A DNA stretch of 48,830 bases from Streptomyces hydrogenans (GCF_014656075.1 NZ_BNBS01000062.1:1-48830), one strand, 5' to 3'; counted from the stretch's first letter, positions 14,640 through 23,695 are shown. Notes: generated by a model not told the origin, from the letters alone. Translations and numbers: made by a program.

Positions 14640-16079
14640 ATGCGTTCGCACCTGCTCAACGACACGACGGCGGAGAGCTACCGACGCTCCGTCACCGAAG
14701 GAGTCGAGCGGGTGGCGAGGAAACTCGCCACGACGCGCGGCCCGTTCACCGGCGTCACGCCCGCCGAACTGGCGCCCGTGATCGACGCCGTGGACCTCGA
14801 CCGCCCCCTCGGTGACGCCTCCGCCGCCCTCGACGAGCTGGAGGACGTCTACCTCCGCGACGCGGTCTACTTCCACCACCCGCGCTACCTCGGCCACCTC
14901 AACTGCCCGGTCGTCATCCCGGCCGTCCTCGGCGAGGCCGTCCTCTCGGCCGTCAACTCCTCCCTGGACACCTGGGACCAGTCCGCCGGCGGCACCCTCA
15001 TCGAGCGCAAGCTCATCGACTGGACCGCCGCCCGCATCGGCCTCGGCCCGCTCGCCGACGGCATCTTCACCAGCGGCGGCACCCAGTCCAACCTCCAGGC
15101 GCTGCTGCTCGCCCGCGAGGAGGCCGGCACCGCCGACCTGTCGAAGCTCCGGATCTTCTCCTCCGAGTGCAGCCACTTCTCCGTCCAGAAGTCGGCCACC
15201 CTGCTCGGCCTCGGCCGCGAGTCGGTCATCTCGATCCCGGTCGACCGGAACAAGCGGATGCAGTCCGTCGTCCTCGCCGCCGAGCTGGAGACCTGCCGCG
15301 CCGAGGGCCTCGTCCCGATGGCCATCGTCGCCACCGCCGGCACCACCGACTTCGGCTCGATCGACCCGCTGCCCGAGATCGCCGCCCTCGCCGAGGAGTA
15401 CGGCGCCTGGATGCACGTCGACGCCGCCTACGGCTGCGGACTGCTCGCCTCGCTCAAGCGCCGCCACCTCCTCGACGGCATCGAGCGCGCCGACTCGGTC
15501 ACCGTCGACTACCACAAGTCCTTCTTCCAGCCGGTGAGTTCCTCCGCCGTGCTGGTCCGCGACCGGGCCGCCCTGCGCCACGCCACCTACCACGCCGACT
15601 ACCTCAACCCCCGGCGCACCGTGGCCGAGCAGATCCCCAACCAGGTGGACAAGTCGCTCCAGACCACCCGCCGCTTCGACGCCCTCAAACTGTGGATGAC
15701 CCTGCGCGTGATGGGCGCGGACGGCGTCGGCGAGCTCTTCGACGAGGTCTGCGACCTGGCCGCCGCCGGCCACGACCTGCTCGCCGCCGACCCCCGCTAC
15801 GACGTGGTCGTGGAGCCGCAGCTGTCCACCCTCGTCTACCGCTACGTCCCCGAGGCCGTCACCTCGCCCGCCGAGATCGACCGCGCCAACCTCTACGCCC
15901 GCAAGGCGCTCTTCGCCTCGGGCGAGGCCGTGGTCGCCGGCACCAAGGTCGACGGCCGCCAGTACCTCAAGTTCACCTTGCTCAACCCCGAGACCACGGT
16001 GTCCGACATCGCCGCCGTCCTCGATCTGATCGCCGGCCACGCCGAGCAGTACCTGGGAGAGAACCTTGTCCACGCCTGA
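14640..16079 (+). CDS. desA: PLP-dependent lysine decarboxylase of desferrioxamine biosynthesis
   Basis: 479 residues, ATG 14640. It converts L-lysine to cadaverine, the first step of desferrioxamine E/B synthesis. It belongs to the group II PLP decarboxylases (DDC fold). FTSGGTQSNLQALLLAREEA binds the PLP phosphate, HVDAAYGCGLL holds the pyridine-contacting Asp, and VDYHKSFFQP carries the Schiff-base lysine K293. Length fits DesA (about 480). It is first in the desABCD operon behind a near-perfect iron box, and its 3' end overlaps desB by 14 bp. Confidence 0.95.
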   Translation: MRSHLLNDTTAESYRRSVTEGVERVARKLATTRGPFTGVTPAELAPVIDAVDLDRPLGDASAALDELEDVYLRDAVYFHHPRYLGHLNCPVVIPAVLGEAVLSAVNSSLDTWDQSAGGTLIERKLIDWTAARIGLGPLADGIFTSGGTQSNLQALLLAREEAGTADLSKLRIFSSECSHFSVQKSATLLGLGRESVISIPVDRNKRMQSVVLAAELETCRAEGLVPMAIVATAGTTDFGSIDPLPEIAALAEEYGAWMHVDAAYGCGLLASLKRRHLLDGIERADSVTVDYHKSFFQPVSSSAVLVRDRAALRHATYHADYLNPRRTVAEQIPNQVDKSLQTTRRFDALKLWMTLRVMGADGVGELFDEVCDLAAAGHDLLAADPRYDVVVEPQLSTLVYRYVPEAVTSPAEIDRANLYARKALFASGEAVVAGTKVDGRQYLKFTLLNPETTVSDIAAVLDLIAGHAEQYLGENLVHA

Positions 16080-17349
16080 GAACGCCGGGATCCACGACTT
16101 CATCGGCATCGGGCTCGGTCCCTTCAACCTGGGCCTCGCCTGCCTGACCGAACCGATCGCCGAACTGAACGGCCTCTTCCTGGAGTCCAAGCCGGACTTC
16201 GAGTGGCACTCGGGGATGTTCCTCGAAGGCGCCCACCTCCAGACGCCGTTCATGTCGGACCTGGTCACCCTCGCCGACCCCACCTCGCCGTACTCCTTCC
16301 TCAACTACCTGAAGGAGAAGGGCCGGCTGTACTCGTTCTACATCCGCGAGAACTTCTACCCGCTGCGCGCCGAGTACGACGACTACTGCCGCTGGGCGGC
16401 GAACAAGGTCACCTCGATCCGCTTCTCCACCACCGTCTCCTCCGTCGCCCACGACGAGGCCGGCCAGGTGTACGTCGTCACCACCGAGGCCGGAGAAACG
16501 TTCCGGGCCCGCCGGATCGTCCTCGGCACCGGCACCCCGCCGTACCTCCCCGACTCCTGCCGGGAGCTGGGCGGCGACCTGATCCACAACTCGCGCTACG
16601 TGCCGAACAAGGAAGCCCTCCAGCGCAAGAAGTCGATCACGATCGTCGGCAGCGGCCAGTCCGCCGCCGAGATCTACCACGACCTCCTGTCGGAGATCGA
16701 CGTCCACGGCTACAAGCTCAACTGGGTGACCCGCTCCCCGCGCTTCTTCCCGCTGGAGTACACCAAGCTCACCCTGGAGATGACCTCCCCCGAGTACGTG
16801 GACTACTTCCACGCGCTCCCCGAGGAGACCCGCTACCGCCTGGAGAGCCAGCAGAAGGGCCTCTTCAAGGGCATCAACGGCGACCTCATCGACGGCATCT
16901 TCGACCTGCTCTACCAGAAGAACTTCGCCGGCCCCGTCCCCACCCGGCTCCTCACCAACTCCGCGCTGCACACCGCCTCGTACGACGAGACCAGCGGCAC
17001 GTACACCCTCGGCTTCCGCCAGGAGGAGCAGGAGAAGGAGTACGAGATCGAGACCGAGGGCCTGGTCCTCGCCACCGGCTACAAGTACGCCGTCCCCGCC
17101 TTCCTGGAGCCGCTCCGCGACCGGCTGCGCTTCGACGGACAGGGCCGCTTCGACGTCTCCCGCAACTACGCCGTCGACACGACCGGGCGCGAGGTCTTCC
17201 TCCAGAACGCCGGCGTCCACACCCACTCGATCACCTCGCCCGACCTGGGCATGGGGGCGTATCGCAACGCCTACATCATCGGGGAGATGCTGGGGTCCGA
17301 GTACTACCCCGTCGAGAAGACCATCGCGTTCCAGGAGTTCGCCGTATGA
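16066..17349 (+). CDS. desB: Cadaverine N-monooxygenase (FAD/NADPH)
   Basis: 427 residues. The start is TTG 16066, inside the end of desA, preceded by GGGAGAG 4 nt upstream; no better ATG or GTG precedes the nucleotide-binding motif. It hydroxylates cadaverine to N-hydroxycadaverine. GIGLGPFNLGLACL (about 14-27) is the FAD-binding glycine motif. ITIVGSGQSAAEIY binds NADPH, and LATGYKYAVPAFLEPL is the conserved ATGY region of the lysine/ornithine N-monooxygenase family. Initiation at TTG, coupled to desA termination, may tune its level. It overlaps desC by 4 bp. Confidence 0.95.
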   Translation: MSTPENAGIHDFIGIGLGPFNLGLACLTEPIAELNGLFLESKPDFEWHSGMFLEGAHLQTPFMSDLVTLADPTSPYSFLNYLKEKGRLYSFYIRENFYPLRAEYDDYCRWAANKVTSIRFSTTVSSVAHDEAGQVYVVTTEAGETFRARRIVLGTGTPPYLPDSCRELGGDLIHNSRYVPNKEALQRKKSITIVGSGQSAAEIYHDLLSEIDVHGYKLNWVTRSPRFFPLEYTKLTLEMTSPEYVDYFHALPEETRYRLESQQKGLFKGINGDLIDGIFDLLYQKNFAGPVPTRLLTNSALHTASYDETSGTYTLGFRQEEQEKEYEIETEGLVLATGYKYAVPAFLEPLRDRLRFDGQGRFDVSRNYAVDTTGREVFLQNAGVHTHSITSPDLGMGAYRNAYIIGEMLGSEYYPVEKTIAFQEFAV

Positions 17350-17894
17350 CCGCCCCCGCCACCCCCGCCGTCGAGATCCGCCCCCTCGACCCCCTCAAGG
17401 ACGCGGAGCTGATCCACCCGTGGGTCACCCACCCCAAGGCCGCCTTCTGGATGATGCAGGACGCGAAGCTCCAGGACGTCGAGCGCGCCTACATGGAGAT
17501 CGCCGCCCACCCGCACCACGACGCCTTCCTCGGCCTCGTCGACGGTGAGCCCGCCTTCCTCATGGAGCGGTACGACCCCTCCCGGGTCGAGCTGGTCGGG
17601 CTCTACGAGCCGCAGCCGGGCGACGTCGGCATGCACTTCCTCGTCGCCCCCACCGACACCCCAGTGCACGGCTTCACCCGCCTGGTGATCACCGCCGTGA
17701 TGCGCGAGCTGTTCGCCGACCCGGCGACCGCCCGCGTGGTCGTCGAGCCCGACGTCCGCAACACCGCCGTCCACGCCCTCAACGAGGCCGTCGGCTTCGT
17801 GCCCGACCGGGCCGTCCGGAAGCCGGAGAAGGAAGCCCTGCTGAGCTTCTGCACCCGCGCCCAGTTCGAGACCGCTGTCGGAGCCGCGATATGA
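17346..17894 (+). CDS. desC: N-hydroxycadaverine acyltransferase (GNAT/IucB-like)
   Basis: 182 residues; ATG 17346 overlaps the desB TGA (ATGA). The acyltransferase adds succinyl or acetyl from CoA to N-hydroxycadaverine, giving the hydroxamates that DesD joins. It is an IucB-type GNAT fold: IRPLDPLKDAELIHPWVTHPKAAFWMM at the N-terminus, MERYDPSRVELVGLYEPQPGDVGMHFLVAP in the core, and VVVEPDVRNTAVHALNEAVGFVPDR as the acetyl-CoA-binding and terminal strands. Length matches DesC (about 185). Succinyl versus acetyl choice decides between desferrioxamine E and B and cannot be read from sequence. Confidence 0.94.
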   Translation: MTAPATPAVEIRPLDPLKDAELIHPWVTHPKAAFWMMQDAKLQDVERAYMEIAAHPHHDAFLGLVDGEPAFLMERYDPSRVELVGLYEPQPGDVGMHFLVAPTDTPVHGFTRLVITAVMRELFADPATARVVVEPDVRNTAVHALNEAVGFVPDRAVRKPEKEALLSFCTRAQFETAVGAAI

Positions 17895-19678
17895 GCCGCC
17901 TGGACGTCACCGACCCGGTCGCGCACCTCACCCCCGAGCGCTGGGCGGACGCCAACCGCGCGCTGGTCCGCAAGGGCCTCGCCGAGTTCGCCCACGAGCG
18001 GCTGCTGAACCCGCAGGAGCTGGGCGAGTCCCGCTACCGCGTGCTCAGCGACGACGGCGCCACCGAGTACCGCTTCACCGCCGACCGCTTCGCCCTCGAC
18101 CACTGGCAGGTCTACCCCGAGTCGATCAGCCGGCACCGGGGCGACGAGCAGCTGCCGCTGGACGCCCTCCAGTTCGTCACCGAACTGCGCGGCGCGCTGG
18201 GCCTGAGCGACGAGATCCTCCCCGTCTACCTGGAGGAGATCTCCTCCACCCTGGCCGGCACCGCCTACAAGGCGACCAAGCCGCCGGTGTCCGCCGCCGA
18301 GCTGGCCCGCGCGGACTTCCAGGCCATCGAGACCGGGATGACCGAGGGCCACCCCTGCTTCGTCGCCAACAACGGCCGCCTCGGCTTCGGCGTCGACGAG
18401 TACCGCGCCTACGCCCCCGAGACGGCGAGCCCCATCCACCTGGTGTGGCTGGCCGCCCGCCGCGACCGGGCCGCCTTCACGGCCGGCGCGGGCATCGAGT
18501 ACGAGACCTTCATCCGCGCCGAGCTGGGCGACGCGGCCGTCGACCGCTTCGCCGGGATCCTCACCGCGCGCGGCCTCGACCCGGCCGACTACCTCCTCAT
18601 GCCGGCCCACCCGTGGCAGTGGTGGAACAAGCTGTCGGTGACCTTCGCCGCCGAGGTGGCCCAGCAGCGCCTGGTGTACCTCGGCGAGGGCGAGGACGCC
18701 TACCTGGCGCAGCAGTCGATCCGTACCTTCTTCAACACCGCCGACCCGGCCAAGCACTACGTGAAGACCGCCCTGTCGGTCCTCAACATGGGCTTCATGC
18801 GCGGCCTCTCGGCGGCCTACATGGAGGCCACGCCGGCCATCAACGACTGGCTGGCGCAGCTGATCGAGTCGGACTCCGTCCTCGGGGCGGCCCGCTTCTC
18901 GATCATCCGGGAGCGGGCGGCGGCCGGCTACCGGCACCTGGAGTACGAGGCCGCGACGGACCGCTACTCGCCCTACCGCAAGATGCTGGCCGCGCTGTGG
19001 CGCGAGTCGCCGGTGGACCGGCTGGCGGACGGCGAGCGGCTCGCGACGATGGCGTCCCTGCTCCACGTCGACCACGCGGGCGCGTCCTTCGCGGGCGCGC
19101 TGGTCAAGGAGTCCGGCCTGGAGCCGGAGGCGTGGCTGCGGAAGTACCTCGACGCGTACCTGCTGCCGGTGCTGCACTGCTTCTACGCCTACGACCTGGT
19201 CTACATGCCGCACGGCGAGAACGTGATCCTGGTCCTGGACGAGCGCGGCGCGGTCGACCGGGCGGTCTTCAAGGACATCGCCGAGGAGATCTGCGTCATG
19301 GACCCGGACGCGGTCCTGCCGCCGGCGGTGGAGCGGATCCGCGCCGACGTCCCCGAGGACATGAAGCTCCTCTCGGTCTTCACGGACGTCTTCGACTGCT
19401 TCTTCCGCTTCCTGGGCGCGACCCTGGCGGCGGAGGGCGTCGTCGGCGAGGACGTCTTCTGGCGGACGGTCGCGGAGTGCGTGAAGGGCTACCAGGAGTC
19501 CAAGCCGGAGCTGGCGGACCGCTTCGCGCAGTACGACATGTTCGCGGAGACCTTCGCGCTGTCCGCGCTCAACCGCCTCCAGCTGCGCAACAACCGGCAG
19601 ATGGTCGACCTGGCGGACCCCTCGGGCGCCCTCCAGCTCGTCGGCGACCTGGTGAACCCGATCGCGCGGTTCGCCTGA
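17891..19678 (+). CDS. desD: NRPS-independent siderophore synthetase, desferrioxamine cyclase
   Basis: 595 residues; ATG 17891 overlaps the desC TGA. DesD is an ATP-dependent IucA/IucC-family synthetase. It oligomerises and macrocyclises N-hydroxy-N-succinylcadaverine to desferrioxamines. Family motifs: EGHPCFVANNGRLGFGVDEYRAYAPE, LMPAHPWQWWNK, QSIRTFFNT and KTALSVLNMGFMRGL in the nucleotide site, and YDLVYMPHGENVILVLDERGAVDRAVFKD near the C-terminal lobe. Length is that of known DesD (about 590). It is the last operon gene, followed by a 17-bp hairpin. The export and uptake permease genes are elsewhere. Confidence 0.95.
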   Translation: MSRLDVTDPVAHLTPERWADANRALVRKGLAEFAHERLLNPQELGESRYRVLSDDGATEYRFTADRFALDHWQVYPESISRHRGDEQLPLDALQFVTELRGALGLSDEILPVYLEEISSTLAGTAYKATKPPVSAAELARADFQAIETGMTEGHPCFVANNGRLGFGVDEYRAYAPETASPIHLVWLAARRDRAAFTAGAGIEYETFIRAELGDAAVDRFAGILTARGLDPADYLLMPAHPWQWWNKLSVTFAAEVAQQRLVYLGEGEDAYLAQQSIRTFFNTADPAKHYVKTALSVLNMGFMRGLSAAYMEATPAINDWLAQLIESDSVLGAARFSIIRERAAAGYRHLEYEAATDRYSPYRKMLAALWRESPVDRLADGERLATMASLLHVDHAGASFAGALVKESGLEPEAWLRKYLDAYLLPVLHCFYAYDLVYMPHGENVILVLDERGAVDRAVFKDIAEEICVMDPDAVLPPAVERIRADVPEDMKLLSVFTDVFDCFFRFLGATLAAEGVVGEDVFWRTVAECVKGYQESKPELADRFAQYDMFAETFALSALNRLQLRNNRQMVDLADPSGALQLVGDLVNPIARFA

Positions 19679-19712
19679 CGGCCCCGGCGCCCTCCCGGCG
19701 CCCCTGACCGGT

Positions 19713-19753
19713 GTGAGCCCCCGGCGGAGTACGGTCCTCCGCCGGGGGCTCAC
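19713..19753 (+). terminator. Strong hairpin terminator after desABCD
   Basis: A perfect 17-bp stem (19713-19729 with 19737-19753) and a 7-nt loop, 34 bp after desD. This is among the most stable hairpins in the window and closes the siderophore operon. Confidence 0.85.
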
Positions 19754-19871
19754 GCCTGTGCCGGCCCGTGGGGGCGGGGGACCTGCCGCCCCGCCGCGGA
19801 GCTCGTAGCCCTCGTCGCCGAGGGCGTGCGGCGGTCTGGTCACCCTGCGTACCGTCACGCCCACCTGGGGT

Positions 19872-19887
19872 TAAGGTCTGGACCAAT
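19872..19887. promoter_or_regulatory. DasR-like responsive element (dre)
   Basis: TAAGGTCTGGACCAAT contains the palindromic core GGTCTGGACC. It matches the dre consensus A(C/G)TGGTCTAGACCA(C/G)T at 11 of 16 positions, all in the core. DasR is the GlcNAc-responsive repressor of chitin and amino-sugar genes. The site lies 90 bp before a small conserved gene and about 420 bp before glmS. Confidence 0.55.
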
Positions 19888-19977
19888 AACCCCCTCCAGG
19901 TCGATGATCATGCGACTCCTGCCCGATTTCGGGCAGGATTCTTGCGGGAAGCCGGGGGTACCCCTCAGTATTCATGG

Positions 19978-20253
19978 GTGCTCGAACGCCGCCCGACTCA
20001 CGACGACCTCATCGACCACCTGGTCCGGAGCACCGCGCTCCAGCGTGGTGAGGCCGCCCGGGTGGTGCTCGACGTGCTGGCGTACTTCGACGAGACGACC
20101 GAGGAGTTCGTCCGCCGCCGCCACCGCGAACTGCAGTCCGGCGGAGCGGTGAACGCGGAGATCTTCGAACGGATCTCGGCCGAACTGCCGCACCGGGCCG
20201 TCGCACCGCCGGAGCTCTCGCTCCGGCAGCTGCGCCGGATCGTCTACGGCTAG
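19978..20253 (+). CDS. Small conserved Streptomyces protein of unknown function
   Basis: 91 residues from GTG 19978 (MLERRPTHDDLIDHL). The longer upstream frame lacks coding character; this start is chosen because the conserved family begins here. No clear ribosome site is seen, so the message may be leaderless or start close to the codon. The sequence is rich in charged helices (VLDVLAYFDETTEEFVRRRHREL, IFERISAELPHRAVAPPELSLRQLRRIVYG), with no signal or membrane segment. It looks like an intact, conserved small protein. It precedes glmS by 56 bp on the same strand and may be co-transcribed. Function unknown. Confidence 0.72.
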   Translation: MLERRPTHDDLIDHLVRSTALQRGEAARVVLDVLAYFDETTEEFVRRRHRELQSGGAVNAEIFERISAELPHRAVAPPELSLRQLRRIVYG

Positions 20254-20309
20254 TCCGGCCTCCTCGTCCAGGCCGAGCACCACCATCACCAACCGGAGGG
20301 GTTTCCTTT

Positions 20310-22127
20310 ATGTGCGGAATTGTCGGTTACATCGGTAAGCGCGACGTGGCGCCGCTGCTCCTGGAGGGCCTGGCCCGCCTGGAGTACCGCGGTTACGACT
20401 CCGCCGGCATGGTCATCAACAGCCCGAAGAGCGCGGCGCTGAAGATGGTCAAGGCCAAGGGCCGGGTCCGCGACCTGGAAGCCCGCGTCCCCAAGCGCTT
20501 CTCCGGCACCACCGGCATCGCGCACACCCGCTGGGCCACCCACGGCGCGCCGAGCGACCACAACTCGCACCCGCACCTGGACCCCGAGAACAAGGTCGCG
20601 GTCGTCCACAACGGCATCGTCGACAACGCCCAGGAGCTCCGCGCCAAGCTGGAGGCCGACGGCGTCGTCTTCGCCTCCGAGACGGACACCGAGGTCATCA
20701 CCCACCTCATCGCCCGCTCCCAGGCCGAGTCCCTGGAGGACAAGGTCCGCGACGCGCTCAAGGTCATCGAGGGCACCTACGGCATCGCCGTGATGCACTC
20801 CGACTTCAACGACCGCATCGTCGTCGCCCGCAACGGCTCGCCGGTCATCCTCGGCATCGGCGAGAAGGAGATGCTGGTCGCCTCCGACGTGGCCGCGCTC
20901 ATCGCCCACACCCGCCAGGTCGTCACGCTCGACGACGGCGAGATGGCCACCCTCAAGGCCGACGACTTCCGCACCTACACGGTCGCGGGCGCCTCCACCA
21001 CGGCGACCCCCGAGACCGTCGAGTGGGAGGCCGCCTCCTACGACATGGGCGGCCACGACACGTACATGCACAAGGAGATCTCCGAGCAGCCCGACGCGGT
21101 CGACCGCGTGCTGCGCGGCCGGATCGACGACCGCTTCTCCACCGTGCACCTCGGCGGCCTCAACCTCGACCCGCGCGAGGCCCGCACCATCCGCCGCATC
21201 AAGATCCTCGGCTGCGGCACCTCGTACCACGCCGGCATGATCGGCGCCTCCCTCATCGAGGGCATGGCCCGCATCCCGGCCGACGCCGAGCCGGCCTCCG
21301 AGTTCCGCTACCGCAACCCGGTCGTCGACCCCGACACGCTCTACATCGCCGTCTCCCAGTCCGGCGAGACCTACGACGTGCTCGCCGCCGTCCAGGAGCT
21401 CAAGCGCAAGGGCGCCCGCGTCCTCGGCGTGGTCAACGTGGTCGGCTCCGCCATCGCCCGCGAGGCCGACGGCGGCGTCTACGTCCACGCCGGCCCCGAG
21501 GTCTGCGTCGTCTCCACCAAGTGCTTCACCAACACGGTCACCGCCTTCGCGCTGCTCGCCCTGCACCTGGGCCGCATCCGCGACCTGTCCGTCACCGACG
21601 GCAAGCGGATCATCGAGGGCCTGCGCAAGCTGCCCGAGCAGATCAGCGAGATCCTCAAGTCCGAGGACGAGATCAAGAAGATCGCCGCGGAGTACGCGGG
21701 CGCCCAGTCGATGATGTTCATCGGCCGCGTCCGGGGCTACCCGGTCGCCCTGGAGGCCTCCCTCAAGCTGAAGGAGATCTCCTACATCCACGCCGAGGCG
21801 TACCCGGCCTCCGAGCTGAAGCACGGCCCGCTCGCCCTCATCGAGCCCGCCCTGCCGACGGTCGCGATCGTCCCCGACGACGACCTGCTGGAGAAGAACC
21901 GCGCCGCCCTGGAGGAGATCAAGGCCCGTTCCGGCCGCATCCTCGCGGTCGCGCACCAGCCGCAGGCCAAGGCCGACCACACCATCGTGGTCCCGAAGAA
22001 CGAGGACGAGCTCGACCCGATCCTCATGGGCATCCCGCTCCAGCTCTTCGCGTACCACACCGCCCTCGCCATGGGCCGCGACATCGACAAGCCGCGCAAC
22101 CTGGCCAAGTCCGTCACGGTCGAGTAG
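20310..22127 (+). CDS. glmS: Glutamine-fructose-6-phosphate aminotransferase (isomerizing)
   Basis: 605 residues, ATG 20310 with GGAGG upstream. It makes glucosamine-6-phosphate from fructose-6-phosphate and glutamine for peptidoglycan. The N-terminal class II glutamine amidotransferase domain begins MCGIVGYIG; the catalytic cysteine becomes residue 1 after Met removal, and HTRWATHGAPSDHNSHPH and HNGIVDN follow. Two SIS isomerase domains follow: CGTSYHAGMIG and SQSGETYDV in the first, ASLKLKEISYIHAEAYPASELKHGPLALI in the second. The C-terminus KSVTVE is the family end. Full length. The possible DasR element upstream suggests amino-sugar control. It is convergent with a transporter gene, and the two share a hairpin. 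Confidence 0.95.
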   Translation: MCGIVGYIGKRDVAPLLLEGLARLEYRGYDSAGMVINSPKSAALKMVKAKGRVRDLEARVPKRFSGTTGIAHTRWATHGAPSDHNSHPHLDPENKVAVVHNGIVDNAQELRAKLEADGVVFASETDTEVITHLIARSQAESLEDKVRDALKVIEGTYGIAVMHSDFNDRIVVARNGSPVILGIGEKEMLVASDVAALIAHTRQVVTLDDGEMATLKADDFRTYTVAGASTTATPETVEWEAASYDMGGHDTYMHKEISEQPDAVDRVLRGRIDDRFSTVHLGGLNLDPREARTIRRIKILGCGTSYHAGMIGASLIEGMARIPADAEPASEFRYRNPVVDPDTLYIAVSQSGETYDVLAAVQELKRKGARVLGVVNVVGSAIAREADGGVYVHAGPEVCVVSTKCFTNTVTAFALLALHLGRIRDLSVTDGKRIIEGLRKLPEQISEILKSEDEIKKIAAEYAGAQSMMFIGRVRGYPVALEASLKLKEISYIHAEAYPASELKHGPLALIEPALPTVAIVPDDDLLEKNRAALEEIKARSGRILAVAHQPQAKADHTIVVPKNEDELDPILMGIPLQLFAYHTALAMGRDIDKPRNLAKSVTVE

Positions 22128-22170
22128 TCGCCCGGCGGGACCTGTCACCCGCCGAGCACGCCACGGCCCC

Positions 22171-22211
22171 GGGCCTGTCCCCCGGAGCCGTACGCCGGGC
22201 CTGTCCCCCGG
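22171..22211. repeat. 15-bp direct repeat pair downstream of glmS
   Basis: GGGCCTGTCCCCCGG occurs at 22171-22185 and again at 22197-22211, 26 bp apart, in the intergenic space after glmS. Only two copies, so not an array. Role unknown; possibly a slippage duplication. Confidence 0.6.
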
Positions 22212-22231
22212 CGGAGCCGACCGGACACGAG

Positions 22232-22272
22232 GAACGGCCCCCCGCGCTTCCCAGGAGCGCGAGGGGCCGTTC
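22232..22272. terminator. Bidirectional hairpin terminator between glmS and the YaaH-family gene
   Basis: Stem of 10 bp (22232-22241 with 22263-22272), one C/A mismatch, then 6 more pairs, loop of 7 nt. It lies between two convergent genes and can serve both strands. Confidence 0.82.
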
Positions 22273-22318
22273 TGCCGTGCTTCCCCGGGGTCCGGCCCGC
22301 CGGCCGGCCCCTGCGGAC

Positions 22319-22885
22319 CTACGCGGCCGCCGCCGTGCTGCCGCCGCGCGCGCGGCCCAGCGCCGTCGGCCAGCCCGCCACTGCCGCCGTGGCGCCGTAC
22401 CAGGCGGCGAGACCCGCGAGCGCGGCCACCCAGCCGCCCGCCTTGCCGAGGCCCTCGTTGCCCGCCAGCGCGGCGATGCCCGAGAGCAGCAGCGCGACGA
22501 ACAGCAGGCCGTACACGCCCTGCCCGAAGACCCCGCCGCCCGAGGCGGCCAGCGTCAGCGTGAGCGCCAGCAGCGCCCACAGGAGCAGGAAGAGACCGGC
22601 CGCGTCCGCCGAGCCCCCGCCGCCCACTCCGGTCCCCCAGGTGAACCAGAAGGCGCCGAGCGCCGCGAAGGCCGTGCCGTCGCCGGTGCTGCCCGCGCGC
22701 AGGGCGAGCAGGCCGACCAGGAAGAGCGCCACGCCACCGACCCAGGTGGCGAGGCCCGCGGCATCGGCTGCCGCGACGTTGTCGATCACACCGGTGCCGC
22801 CCAGGCCGAAGGCCAGGAGGGTCAGTCCGAGTGCGAGGTTTCCGAGAGTGGAGGTGTCGTTCCCCGACGCGACGTCCTTGTGCAC
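22319..22885 (-). CDS. GPR1/FUN34/YaaH-family membrane transporter (acetate/succinate type)
   Basis: 188 residues from GTG 22885, with GGGAG 6 nt upstream. Six hydrophobic helices span most of the protein. The N-terminal STLGNLALGLTLLAFGL resembles the family's NPxPLGL entry motif, and the FWFTWGTG segment resembles the conserved FWxxYG region. Members such as E. coli SatP move acetate and succinate with protons; in actinobacteria most are untested. The Pro of the entry motif is missing here, so the pore may differ. Tail-to-tail with glmS. Substrate is inferred. Confidence 0.75.
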   Translation of the reverse strand: MHKDVASGNDTSTLGNLALGLTLLAFGLGGTGVIDNVAAADAAGLATWVGGVALFLVGLLALRAGSTGDGTAFAALGAFWFTWGTGVGGGGSADAAGLFLLLWALLALTLTLAASGGGVFGQGVYGLLFVALLLSGIAALAGNEGLGKAGGWVAALAGLAAWYGATAAVAGWPTALGRARGGSTAAAA

Positions 22886-23072
22886 GTGGGGCTCCCTTCG
22901 AACGAGCGGTGATGCCGCGTGAGCTGCTGTGTTCCGGTGCTCTTTAACTACCCTTCACAAGCGCACAAATCACCTGAGGCGGGCAGAAATTATCGCCGCG
23001 GAAAGGGAGTTGAGGGAGGGTCAGACGATACGGACAGGATCCGGCGATCCGGCGATCCGATGGTGCCGGGGG

Positions 23073-23594
23073 CTACGGGATGACGATCACGGGCCGCTGC
23101 GCGCGCCGCGCGAGCCGGCCGGCCACCGAGCCGAAGATCCGCCCGACGATCCCGTGCGTCGAGCCGACCACGATCGCGTCGGCCGAGTACTCGCGGCCGA
23201 CCTCCTCCAGCTCGTGACAGATGTCCCCGCCGCGCTCCACCAGGATCCACGGCACCTCGGAGAGGTGCTCCGCGCAGGCCAGCTCCAGACCCAGCACCTC
23301 GGTGCGGTGGTCCGGGACGTCGACGAAGACCGGCGGCTCGCAGCCCGCCCACACGGTGGTGGGGAGCCGGTTCGCCACGTGCACGATGATCAGGCCGGAG
23401 CCGGAGCGCCGGGCCATGCCGATGGCGTACGCCAGGGCGCGCTCACTGGACGTGGAGCCGTCGAAGCCGACGACCACCCCGTGCCGGAAGGCCGGGTCGC
23501 AGGCGTGGCGTGGCTGTTCCACCGCGAGGGGGTCGACCGTGGAGTCGGCGACGCGCTTGCGGTCCGCGGGTTCGGGGTATTCGTGACCGGCCAT
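23073..23594 (-). CDS. Universal stress protein (UspA family)
   Basis: 173 residues from ATG 23594. One Usp domain begins near residue 39 (GVVVGFDGSTSSERALAYAIGMARR). The ATP-binding signature G-2x-G-9x-G-S/T appears in GSTHGIVGRIFGSVAGRLARRAQRPVIVIP, so it is a nucleotide-binding type. An N-terminal extension of about 38 residues is rich in charged residues. The role is stress, hypoxia or dormancy survival; the exact action is unknown. Streptomyces genomes commonly hold this gene upstream of adpA. A CsoR-like inverted repeat lies about 100 bp upstream. Confidence 0.88.
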   Translation of the reverse strand: MAGHEYPEPADRKRVADSTVDPLAVEQPRHACDPAFRHGVVVGFDGSTSSERALAYAIGMARRSGSGLIIVHVANRLPTTVWAGCEPPVFVDVPDHRTEVLGLELACAEHLSEVPWILVERGGDICHELEEVGREYSADAIVVGSTHGIVGRIFGSVAGRLARRAQRPVIVIP

Positions 23595-23695
23595 CGGTGT
23601 CTCGGCTAGGAAAGTCCTCGTGGGAAGGGACGGTGGAGGGGGGCGGAACAACGGGTGGCGGCGGAGCTGTGTCCGGGAATCATCTTCCCAATCCC

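Noticed and set aside
14640..19678. Novel siderophore pathway
   Set aside because: All four proteins match the known desferrioxamine enzymes in order, length and motifs.
22171..22211. Two 15-bp repeats as att or CRISPR remnants
   Set aside because: Only two copies, no integrase, no tRNA adjacent; more likely a local duplication.
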